From Acanthosepion esculentum (taxonomy: Eukaryota; Mollusca; Cephalopoda; Sepiida; Sepiidae): a stretch of 64,000 nt of DNA. The notes under the pieces were generated by a model. It saw only the letters and a list, made by a program, of their open reading frames with translations. It did not search any database and was not told the DNA's origin. A program made the translations under genes and the position numbers. Location of the stretch: positions 13,914,473-13,978,472 of the forward strand of contig OZ038498.1 of the NCBI GenBank assembly GCA_964036315.1, in the 5' to 3' direction. Shown piece by piece: positions 48,773-61,601 of this stretch (positions are counted from its first letter, which is position 1; the number at the start of each line of letters is the position of its first letter).

Positions 48773-49662
48773 ATTAAATCTAAATTAGAAATAAATGAAA
48801 ATTAAGACTAATATCAGGGACCAAAAACTACCAATTCTTTGTCTTTTCCAAAATAATCCTGTTTTTTTCTTAAATAATCTCTGGAGGGAACTGAAGGACA
48901 GTTTTGTTATCCAATAACAATTGAAAATATTTAATCCTCTTAATACTACTTTTAGAAAATTAAAATTGTACAATCAGGAAATTTCTTACAATCTTAATTT
49001 TTGATAAACCATAATTAGTTCAGCATTTGTGAATTTTGGTTTGATTTACCTAAGAAAAAGTAAACTTAGGCGATTCAAAGTAAGAAATTTAATTAAATAA
49101 TTTATTGGAAAAAATTAATCTGCCATAAAGTCAATTTCTTCATTAATCTCTTATCAAAATCATTGCATTTACAAAAGTACAGAATACACATTAAGTTAAA
49201 TTTATTTTAATTCATCTGTACCAAGACAGATACAATAATTCATGTTTATAAACAGTGCTGATATACAAGAACTTATTCAAGTTTTGTACTTATACTCCTT
49301 GAAACACTCAAAGATGGTGTTTTAGTGTTTTTTTTCTTTTTCTCATTTCATGCATACACATTAGAATTGTCCTTATAAAAAAACAAACCCTTACGATCTT
49401 ATTAATGTAACATGATGCAAATAAAAGGTAAAGTTTTTCAACCATCAGCCAATCTGACTCTTCAAAAGCCTCTTCAAAAGGTTAAAACTGTATAAATCAC
49501 ACACAAAAGAAATGATCAGAATAAAAAATACTGATCACATGCCTTTATTACATTCAAGCATTGCAATATTCAACATGAACATTTAAAAATGTCAGTTAAG
49601 CAACATAAAGCTATTAAAAACCATTCAGCAAAAATAATCTTTTAGCAGCATTCATTAAGTGT

Positions 49663-49705
<43 letters not shown>

Positions 49706-52003
49706 ACAGATGACTATAACATCTATACAGTAACAAATGGATTTGATAAAAAACTGAAACAAGTTTTATGAGCCATTATATAGTTTCTGATTCTGATTAT
49801 TAGTATTACGATAATTATCTAATTAAAAAAAAAAAGAAAATATTGTGCTTAAACAATTTCTTGCCTGAAATTATCTCCATTATTTTTAGACATAAATTTG
49901 CACATTATTACTAGATTAAGACCTCTTAAGTATTGAATGATCATCTACCTAGAAAAGGAAACTTCCAAATAAGGGAAGTCATTATCCCAGATTGCTAGAC
50001 CATGAAAATCTATCCCTAGGTTCAAAGAGTGGAGATAATATGAACACTACACTGCTCAGGTCAAAAGGATCTTGTATAGAGCCACTGTATATAATATATA
50101 CCATTAAAAGTAATATAATAGCTGAAACTTTCAATGAGGCAATAGGATAAGATATACCAATGCTCTTTTCTTCATAAACGTCTGCCCAACAGAGCTCTGT
50201 GCTAGGACAGTATATTATCTTCAGCTCTGAGGATCAGCTTTCTGCTGCTCAATGAGACTACAAAAGAGTGAAATGTTGTTTATATTTTCTTTTAAACTAC
50301 AATCAATACAAATTAATATAAACATAGGATATTTTAACCTGTTTATTTAATGTTGAAAGCAAGTCCTCTTTATAGAATTCATAATTTGCAATTAGCTTTA
50401 AAGATTCCTCCCTTCTTAAAAGGGAAGGGAAACAATTCTGTAAATAACAGTTAATAGACCTGAATTTGCCACCCTTAGATCTCTTTATACTTAACTATTA
50501 CTCAAAAACTGGTAGACATCAAATTTATATATTCTTCAAATTAAAGCAAGTAATAATATTTTGCTAATAAAAAAACAGCAGTGTAATGTGCAGTTTTTGT
50601 TATTTTATAGTAATAAACATACAAATCAGATTATAAGAGTTGTTACATTTCAGCATTCTCTTCCCCCTTTTGATGGTCATGGCAGATAGTAATGCAAAAA
50701 TTTCTATTCATAAGAAAATTTTCTAGGCAACTAGCAGAGATTTAAAACTCTTAGGTCTTATCTACTGCACACATACTTTGACACTTTTGTTCAAGTTTTT
50801 CTTACTACTCAAAGATTATACAAATCCTTAGCTACTTAAGAGATGGCAAAACATCCAAGGTTTCTTTGTTCAGATTTTCCACCCTCCACTAGTAGTGAAA
50901 TGGATAGCAATTCAAAACAATAGATAGATAGTGATAATATCTGAAAGCAATGGTTAAATCAGGACAGCTAAGAAGATATTTTTATGAAGGTTTGCAAGTA
51001 AAATATCTTGATTGCAACTGGACAATACAAGTTATAGATAGTAACAAGTATATATTAAAAATGAAGAATTACAGAGTTATCTGCCCTTGTTAATAAGCCA
51101 TTAACATGTCATTGCAACAAATTAAATGCACAAAAAAGAAAAAAAAATGGTTGCAGCAGTCCTTTAGAGATAAATGTTTAACTTTTTAATATATCATCCT
51201 TGTTTTTGCATATTTCATATTTTAAACAAAGGCATCTACAAACGTGTTTAGAATACATGAGAGGACTGATGTGACAATACTTCTTTTAGTACAATTTATG
51301 AATTCTGGCAGAGGATAGAAAACAATTGTTTATAGTTACGTTGTTCTGGAATTGTCATCATTGGTCGACTGAACTTGCTTTGTTTCAATGACTTTTGTTT
51401 TGTTATTAGTTACTTAGTTCAATAAATTTGCTTTTTGTTATATAAAGACAAAAAAAAAAAAGAACATTATTGACTCTTCAAACTTTATTCTTTTTTTTTT
51501 TTTGACTAACAACTTTATATTATTCATATCGGTTTCTCCCACAGCACAAAGAATAAACACACATAATATTATATATATATAACACACACACACACTTTGT
51601 AAATTCAGTCTTTGGCAAAAGTGATATTTGCCAAAAAGAACTAAGATAGTGCTCAATACTAGACTTACTGTCTGATGAAACCGTTTTGGTAGAAACCATG
51701 CTAGCATAAATATTAGTGTTTCAAATATTTTTTATATATCAAATTTAAGTATACATACAGAAGAAAATGTATTTTTTTTCTTCTTTTCAATATATGTATA
51801 AACTTTCAAGACCAATGTTAATTATTACAAAAGGACCAGGTTGGATTTCAAATGTAACTAATACATATTTCTCCTTTAGCCTTAATATGCTTTTACCCGA
51901 GAAAACTTGACAGTGAGCAATTTTTTTCAATATGGTAGTGATACTTTATAGTAGCAAGATTCAGATTTTGAAACTTAACCTATTAGTGTCAAGTTTCAAA
52001 GTG

Positions 52004-52066
<63 letters not shown>

Positions 52067-54296
52067 GAAACAAACAATAGCCTTCATAACTTGAAAAAAT
52101 AAAAATTCAAAGTTCACTCAGATAATTTATAAATTCTAATATAATTCATTCAATGGCCTATAAGATTCATGGTTTACAAGGGTTAAACTCGACTAACCCT
52201 GTTAGGTGTCCATTTCAAACTTAAGTAAATCGCCCCAAAGATAATACCAGTGTATTGGATACAGGAAGTATCTTTAAAGAAATTAATTTTTTTTAGCTTT
52301 TTCATTTAAAATATTTCCATTCTACAAAGTCCACAAAATTAAAATATATCCTTCTAACAATTCCTGAAATAACAGGCTTACACTAATATAGAATACAAAT
52401 TAGAAACTGGTTATAAAGGCTTAATATTATGAAATGTGAGAGAACATCATGAAAAGCATTTTGGTGTAGTGACAAGATGAAAGCTTATAAATTTTACAAT
52501 AGTCAAACTTGAAAATTCACTTTTTCCTCATCTCACAGCAGTTATATAATTGTAATGCACTTATAATTATATAAATTATTGTAATGCACTTATAATTATA
52601 TAAATATATTTTATAATTGTAATGGTCAGCAGTGAAGTCAGATCCAGTTGACCATTTTTAGATTCAATGAATGAAAATTTATGTCAATAATGGAATTTTT
52701 TTTTTCTTGGAAATAGAAGGAAAGTTCCTAGCAACCAAAGCAAAATCCCCAAAATAAAAGGAAAAATACACCAAAATAGAATACAAGGAGAATTCAAGGG
52801 TTAAAGAAAAGAAAAAAAAAGTGGGCTTGGGAATAAATTAAAAAGTAAAATAAAAGAGCAATTGGTAAGGAACGGAGTTAATTCTGCCTCCACAGGTTAT
52901 TTCCCTTTTTTAAAATAAACTAAGAGTAAAAAGAAATTTTTTTTTTTTTTTTAAAAGAAATCAAGCAGAAACCAACACTGAGAAATGAAAGGGATCAAAG
53001 TAACAAGTAGAGAACTTTCAATTTAACTTACCATTCTGCAAAGAAGGTTTCAGAAAAGAAACATTTCCACACAAAGCTTGGTTTATGCCTCAATGTTAAT
53101 AGATTGAGATATTTTCTTAAAAATCATGTAAGATGGAACTGTAGTCTTCACTGTATCATAACTCAAAATTCAATTTTATTAAAAACAAAAACAGTGAATT
53201 TATTTAACACTGGAAGTTTTGTGAATGCCATATTGCACTAAATCAGCCTACATTAAAATTTCTATTTGTATCTGTGTCATAACAAATTTTGAATATTTTC
53301 AGATTAGCAGCTTAAGAATTATAGAAGTGGGTCAGTTAAATATAGTCATAGTAAAAAGAACTAAAAATCAATTTTGTATAAAAAAGAAAAGATTTTTTTA
53401 AACAAAGATAATATATTGATAATTTTCCTTTTCAAATGAGGTCAAAAGCATGAAACCACTCAACAAGTTTCTTTTGCAGTGATAGAGGGAAATCAGAACT
53501 TATGCTATAGGGTAATGTTTTTTTTTAAAAACTGGTATTGATGGGGGCGGGGATTCAGACCCCCCCCCCCAATTGTCCCATACTTATGATACTGTGTTAA
53601 ACTAAGCTTTGTAAGCAAGTACAACTGCACACATTCCTTTTGGTCTTGTGACAACCAAAGCAAATCTGGGAAATTATCTTCAATGCTTGCCGTATAGCAA
53701 AGTTTAGCAAGTTCATTGACTGCTTCACTTTCATGGTCAAAAGTAAATATCTACAGAGAAATCATCCTGTAATTTTAAGTGCACAGTTGTCACAAAGAAT
53801 TCAGTTCTGGCCTCTGATCACATTTAGGTTCCCTGAAATTAACTGAACAGTAGAGAGAGAAAGAAAAAAGTGTAGAGAATAAAATTCAATGATTTTTAAA
53901 ACTTAATATTTAGCTGGTCACTATCTATATACGATTGGCTTTCAACAGTAGACAATAGCAAAAAGGTAGGCATTCAGTACAACTGAGTATAAAAAAAAAA
54001 TTTCAAGCCTAAATTTTTTTTTTTTTTTAGATGTTCTCCCAATATATTTACATTCAAACACATTGACCAAGTTTAAGCAAAATGAAAAACGTGGAGAGAA
54101 AAAATTAAAAAAAAAAAATATTAAAAAAATATTAAACCCCCACCAAATCTGCTGTTTTTTTGTGACTGTTATATAAAGAAATATAGCAACAACATGCACA
54201 TTTATAAAGAATTAATGGATTTGTTTTTAATCCAACATTTTTTAAATTTAACACTCAGGCCAAAAGACACACTTTAATAAATAAAGTGTGTGTAAG

Positions 54297-54350
<54 letters not shown>

Positions 54351-54668
54351 TTAAAGACAACATAGTCTTACATATTTTCTTTTGAATTTTCTCATATTCT
54401 CTAATGAGACTTTTTATTTGAAAATAGTTCCGAAATATGTATTTTCCATACGATGACCTAGCGCTTTCGAACATCATTGTTCATCTTCAGGGTCATTGAT
54501 GTTCGAAAGCGCTAGGTCATCGTATGGAAAATACATATTTAGGAACTATTTTCAAATAAAAAGTCTCATTAGAGAATATGAGAAAATTCAAAAGAAAATA
54601 TGTAAGACTATGTTGTCTTTAACATAGAACACTACATGTTTGAAAGAAAAGTTGCTGCCAAATTACAC

Positions 54669-54710
<42 letters not shown>

Positions 54711-55238
54711 ATCTATTACTTATTCAGCATTTATAAACATGTGAGAATGTGCAAAGTATAGGTAACTGTAGTATGTTTACAAAAATGATGCCGCTAGTAG
54801 GAGTTATACTGTATATACTTGAACTAAAATAATATACAAACAGTGCAAAAAATAATTTATATTCAAATTTATTTTCCCAGAAAATATTAAAATGAAGCAA
54901 ACAAAAAAAAATAAATACATCATACATTTACATAAAGCATATGTGATGTTTGTGAAGCATATACTTTTAATATCACCAAGTTAAAACTAGAAGAAACAAA
55001 AAGCTTAATACAGTTGCATATACACAACTGTAAAAGAGACACCATACTAACAGACTTATTTTTTTCAAAAACACACATACACAAAATTCTAAAATATCTC
55101 TTCAGCCCTCTGATAAAAATTCTGAAACTTAATCAGGGTAAATATATTGTTATAGAGGAATATAAAAAAAATTGCATTTAAAACCTTCACAATACAATTA
55201 TCAAACAGGTTAGTATTAGTAAATATGGCATTTTAATC

Positions 55239-55287
<49 letters not shown>

Positions 55288-56740
55288 GCGCACGCGCGCG
55301 AGTACATATATCCACCGGCGAAGATTTAAAGCTTATTCCAAAAAGCTATGCTTTCCCAAGATCAATATTCTGTATGAGCAGTTACCAAAAAATAACCTAA
55401 GAGTAGAAAAATTTACAAGTTACCATATTTGAAAGCTAATAATTTTCTTTTGCTAGATACTTTCAATTCCAGCAAACACAGTAATTCTTATGACAAGATA
55501 GGATTGTTGTTTTGTTTAACAGAAGAATTCTCTTCCACTTTTTCAAAATGTTCAGCTAATGCAAATATTACTGGTATTGGCATGGACATTAAAAGACAAT
55601 ACAATTTACAAGTTTCTTGAGAGTTTGAGCTTCATTGGGCATACAATAGACTTCTACCTAACATCTATTTTATGAAATCAGGGCTTATCTGTAAAAACTA
55701 TCCGAACTTAAAGTAATAAAATCATTTCACATTCCTGTAGCTTGTTAACATAAAACAAAAAGACAGCAAATTTAATAGGTACCTTCTAAAAAAAAAAAAT
55801 GTCCAGGAGAATATAGTTTAGCACACTGATTCATTCTTTTTCTATAGCTTATCAACCCTTTGCAGATTATTTAAAGCAAGAAAATATTTTTAGATTCTAC
55901 AAATTTTTTTTTGGTGGAAGGGAGGAGATAATAATGATTTTGGTGATACAAGTCTTACTAATTAACCCATAGCTGGGGGGGATGGATTCATATCTTTCCC
56001 AAGGGCATTTTGCACATAAGTGAATATAATGAATTCGACCAGATTTGGAACTGTTCTCCGATTACCACTTCAAGCCATTATCCATTACATCACCCGCACA
56101 TTCCCAATTGGTCACCATCTAGGTACTGACCAAGTTCACTGTTGCTTAACTTCAATGGTTGTACAGGAACCAGTGTTTCAGCATGCCGTGGACGTAAACC
56201 CCAATGAGCAGAAAATTACCTCCTATCCAACCAAATGCCAATATTCAGTTCTGCATTTGTTAATCTGTTTTGTTTGTTTTTTTAAGGGGACAAAAATCAG
56301 CAGAGCCCAAGATGGATTTTTGTTATTGATGCACGTTTAGAGTTTTTATAGTTTCATCAAATAGATTCTTTTTATTTACACATACAGAGCGATTATATTC
56401 TAACTGGGTTTGCTTTTAAGAAATGAATCCATCTGGGAGGGGCAATCACCAATAGCTGCTGTGGACAGCTTCATTTGTAAATCTCAAACATTACAAGAAA
56501 GTACTTCTCTGATGTTTATTAAAGTTTCATACACTTATTTATACTCAACCAAAACAGAATTTAGAAATTTTTAAACTTTCAAATCAAAATTAATTTTTGC
56601 TAACAACTATTAAACTTGGCATGGAGTAATGGTTAACAAGCTAGTCTATGTGAACATTATTGAATAGAAAGTTCAATCCTCACTGGGTGGCCTATACTTG
56701 TGTCAGACTAAGCTAAAAAGTTGTGCAAGTTTTATTGCCT

Positions 56741-56786
<46 letters not shown>

Positions 56787-59700
56787 CAAAGTTCATTTCA
56801 TTTTTGACTGAATTGAACTAAATCATGAGAATTAAAAGGATATCGTTAAAAAAAAAAAAACAACCAAAAACTTCCCCAAAATAGGATGGTTATGCTGAAC
56901 CTTGTCACTTATGTCTGTTATAAGCAGAAAGAGAAAACAGTGTCAACAGAAAGCATTTGTCTGAACTAGAACAAATACTCAAGGATACAATTTGACATGC
57001 TCAATGGGTTTATATTTGAACGAGGCATGTCTTTGATCAATTTTTTTTTGTGCTAAAATTACATTCATAAATTTAATTAAATTTTTATAACATTAGAAAC
57101 CTTGGAGTAAACTTACAATTTTTAGTTTAAAAAAAAAAAAAAAAAAAAAAAATCACTAAGTTATGAAGGGTTTTGTTGTTTTTGTCTTATCGACCCTTTG
57201 CTGATTATTTAAAGACAAAACATTTTAGATAATTTTTGTTTTTATGAGTAAATATTGTATTAACAGTTTTTACTAAAGATTATGATTTTTCCAGATACAA
57301 GTCTATTTAACCCATAGCTGGGGGAGGAGATGACTTCCTTTCTTTCCAATAGGTATTTGCACGTAAGTGAATGTAAGAAACTCAACTGGAATTCAAACTC
57401 ATCCCTGATTTATCATTCTCAGCCATTATAGTTCCTGCACATCCCTAAGAAGAGAGTAATGAATTAACTACCTTATTGATGAGTGAAATCTAAATGCAAA
57501 TGACAACTACATCCAGTATAATGACCTACTACAGAAGGCAATTACCTAAATATTAGTGTACTCCAGACAGTCACCTAGAAATAAATAATCTCAATATTTT
57601 GAATGCAAACTCAATTTTTGCACAAAGTGTCACCCATAACCAAGCAGTAGTACTTTTAAGCATTTTCTGGATTTAGTGCGACAGGTCATGAAAAATGATT
57701 GCCTCAATATGTTCATTTTCTTTACCTGACCTTGTTCTTTGTCAATTAGAGTCTACATTATTATTACCAAACTTGTACTTAAAAAATAAAATAAAATAAA
57801 AATTTAAATTCAAGATATCTCTAGCATAATGTGATAACAGTACTTTATATTGAAACACATTTTTTCATACTTATAAAAATCAATAATTTTAATTTAAGAG
57901 AAGAAAAAATAAAAAATTAAACTTAAAGTCAGGTAAAATAAATAAACCTGTTATTAAATTTATGAGGAGATAATTAGACATGCTATCAATAGGTTTGGAT
58001 AAATGTTAATACCACATTCAGGTAAGTTACAGGTGCAATTGGGAAAAAAAGTAGCAATTAGAGGGAAGGTGGGTAGCCAAATGAATACATTACCAGAGAC
58101 TCAAGAAAATGATCATTTGGATGTTAAGAAAAAAATTTTCATTTTTTTTTTTTTTTTTAATATATAAACAATTCAATTGCATTTAAGATTCAGGATTGCT
58201 TTAAAATTTAAAAAAATAAGAATGATCTATAACGGTAAAATTTTCTTTATTTTAATAATTGCACAGCTGGAGAATGTTCTAAGTGGATAATCTGTTTACT
58301 AAATCATGATTTACTAGCCATAAGTGGATAACTCTAGGCCTTGGTATTAAGGTTAATTCCAGGTTTTAGGGCCTTTGGAAATTATGTAAACGAAAATATT
58401 CATTTATAACTAACACTAACAGCAAAAGATGAAAACCTTTACAAAATGACTAGACTTTCTCATGTGCTGTATTTTAATAAAAATGTTTATTTTCTATATC
58501 ATAAAAGCCAGATTTATGCAATTAAAAACTACTTCAAATTTATTCAAGCAAAGTTTTTACATCTTGGTTTTTTTTCCTATTAAAAGATAAAAGCATTTGA
58601 ATTTCACATCAATAGTGTATATTACAAGACATTTCTTTTAGAGGTTCACTAAAATCTCTTATTTCATAGAATCGAAAATCTGGTTTCAGTAGCAAAAACA
58701 AAAAGAATTCTAATCGGTGATTAGGTTATATATAATACTGTTTGCTATAGTATGGTCACATAACTATTCCACATATAGAGTTAAAAAAAAAAAAGAAAAA
58801 ATGACATACTTAATATGAATACAATTTCACTATATCCTAACCAATACTAGGTTGTTTGCCAATCAACAACTAAATTCAGACCCCCCACCTGGGACCATAT
58901 CAGCCAATACTTCACTACATCCCAAGATTCTAAATATGTGCAATTTTGTCAAATATAAATTGAAGCTAAATTCACTTTAGTTCAGATTTAGAAAAATGCA
59001 AAGATTTATGTTCTTTTGAAATGAAAGAATAAGACTGAAATCGATTCGTGTGTTTTATGGCTTATCAACCCTTTGCAGGTTATTTAAAGCCAGAAACTAT
59101 TTTTAGATTCTAACAGTTTTTTGGAGATAATCATATAGTAATACAAGTCTTACTAATTAAATGCATTATACTGGCAAGGAGGAAGTGAATTCATAAGTTT
59201 TCCTGAAGGGTATTTGCACGTAAGTGAATATAACAAACCAGATTGGAAGGGAATTCGACTGTCCGATTAACAATTCAGAATCATTATCCATTACATTGCC
59301 TGCACATCCAAGCGTACAGCCACTGGCATTCCGAAGCAGTTACCTATCTAGGTACTGTCCAGGCTGACATTGCTGATGGAGAAGGAGAGATTAGCCATTA
59401 TTCACTTTTTGAAGTGACTGCAAAGCGACACCAAGTTAAATACTTCCAGTCTTATCAGACCAATATCAATCTGGAGGCAAACAGAATGAAGATTATTTAC
59501 ATTATTCAAACTATTGTCCTCATCTTTGTCGCCATATTACAATGTTTCGGCCATTGTACGCTCCGGCCTTCTTCAGGTGGTTGGAATGTCAAACTGAACC
59601 CTTTATTTCGCTCACTGGGGTAGACTGTTCTAGTTCCACGTGCCATGTTTAATGGATGTCAGTTATCAGTTATCTCCTGTTATTTTTTCCCTCTGAAAGT

Positions 59701-61554
59701 TCTCCACTGTCTTAACCAGGTATTGAACTCTTTGGGTCCTGTCACTGGATCTAACGCCTTTATCCACTGTGCTATGTGTCCTTAATAAATATGGCAACAA
59801 AGATGAGGACAATAATCCAAATAATGTAAATAATGTACATAATACCTCATCTAAGAAATATAGACAGATACTGAAGGATGAAGATTATCAATAAAACTAA
59901 CAATGTGCTTGGATAGGGATCACTTATTAGGAGACAATTTATGTCCCTATTATTCTAGGAATATATAATATTCATTTCAAGAAGTATTCAAAGTCTTCTA
60001 TTAACCAATTAAAAAATAAAAGCGACACATCCACTGCAAAAATGAAGAGCCAAGGCACCTTAGAATTGGAAAGCAAATCATTTAAATTTTGCTCAAAATA
60101 GTTCTCAAATGAAACTTCCATAAATCATGGGGGGGGGGGGTAACATTTTCTTCTTTTTTTTTTTTTAAACCAATCTTTATCCCATGGAAACTTTTGTTTT
60201 CTTTTTTTAACCAATCTTTACCTGATCTAATAGTTTTTTTTATTTTTTTTATTTTTTAAAAACAACTTCTAAAGTCTTCATTATTTCAAATGCTGAAACT
60301 TTGGTTCTATTTCCCATGGCCTAAGTATCTATACTAAATGGGCTTGTGACCAAGCACTTTCAATGCTAGCATTCCAAATATGAAAACCAAGTTCAAATCT
60401 CAGCAGGGTAGAAATATCAAGGAAGTGATTTCTTGATAACATTGTCCAAAGGAGACACAAATCAAAGCATGCAGCACCATTGGGAAATACTTAAAATCCA
60501 TACCATTGGGTTGACAAGCCTTTTGAGTGAAATGAGGTCGGCAATACTGTACAAAAGCCATGAAGGGCTGTGCCAACACAAAGGCACAAGACATCAAGAC
60601 CAAGGATTTAAGCATACTGGCCTTGTTCAATGGCTGATCAGGTCATATTATGCAGTCTTTCTTGGTAACCCTAACCAAGAACCCCCCCCCCCCAATATAT
60701 ACACAATTACCCTAACAGACATGCCTGTTCAGATGTAAGCAGTCACAGCCATTACTAATTATCTGCACATAGGAAGTGCTGAAGACAATAACAGATGAAG
60801 CAACTAACATATACATGCTAAAATTAAATGTCAGTGGCAAAAGGTGACATTAAAATGGAGGCAGGTAGTCCATGATGACAGTTAATCTGAGAAAATAAAA
60901 ATTAACAGTGACATATTTAAGATTTTTAAATTAATTCAACTCCTGGCTTCTTCTTGGCAAAGTCATTGATTAATTTATTGTAGAAAGTATCAATGCCAAA
61001 TTTTACGTTCAACTTACAAACTAAAAAACACTAAAAAAACAAAAACAAAAACACCACAAAAAACAGCTCTTTGTTTTTTTCTTCTCTCTTTTTCCACTCT
61101 TTTTTCCCCCTTTTTCCACTCCATTCTTCCAGGTTTTTGAAGCAAGAGTATTATAGAAATGCAGAGGCCTTCTCTGCTTACACTACTGATGTCACTTATC
61201 CTAGGCATACAAATTAATTATCCTGGGAAATTCACCTAATTCAAATCTAGTGCATGCATTGCATACATGTACACGCTTCACCACTGAACAGATTCTGTAA
61301 GAGTGGATACAAACTCCAAAAGAAGGGAATAGCAACAGCAAAGTGACAAGGCACCTGATACAAAAACTGCCAAAGGGAGAAATTAGCAAAGCTTAAATAA
61401 AGATCCAGGATTGAACTGCTTTTAACCAGCAGGGGTGCCATGCCTCCTGCTGATAATTTAAATGCAATTAACTTCTATGTAGATCTAACATATTCAATGT
61501 ACAACTTCCAAGAAAAAACTCAGTACAGGTTACATAAAAAAATAAAAAATAAAA

Positions 61555-61601
<47 letters not shown>

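Larger units (their letters stand above)
45715..49703 (+). repeat. Cluster of long poly(A) runs on the plus strand
   Basis: Pure or nearly pure A-runs of about 25-35 bp near 45715-45749, 45989-46013, 46220-46250, 47056-47081, 47659-47689, 48482-48512, 48744-48770 and 49670-49703. The only T-run of similar length is near 47263-47284. Confidence 0.8.

Noticed and set aside
59243..59623. 126-codon plus-strand frame
   Set aside because: It runs through a SINE and a foldback repeat and has no protein signature.
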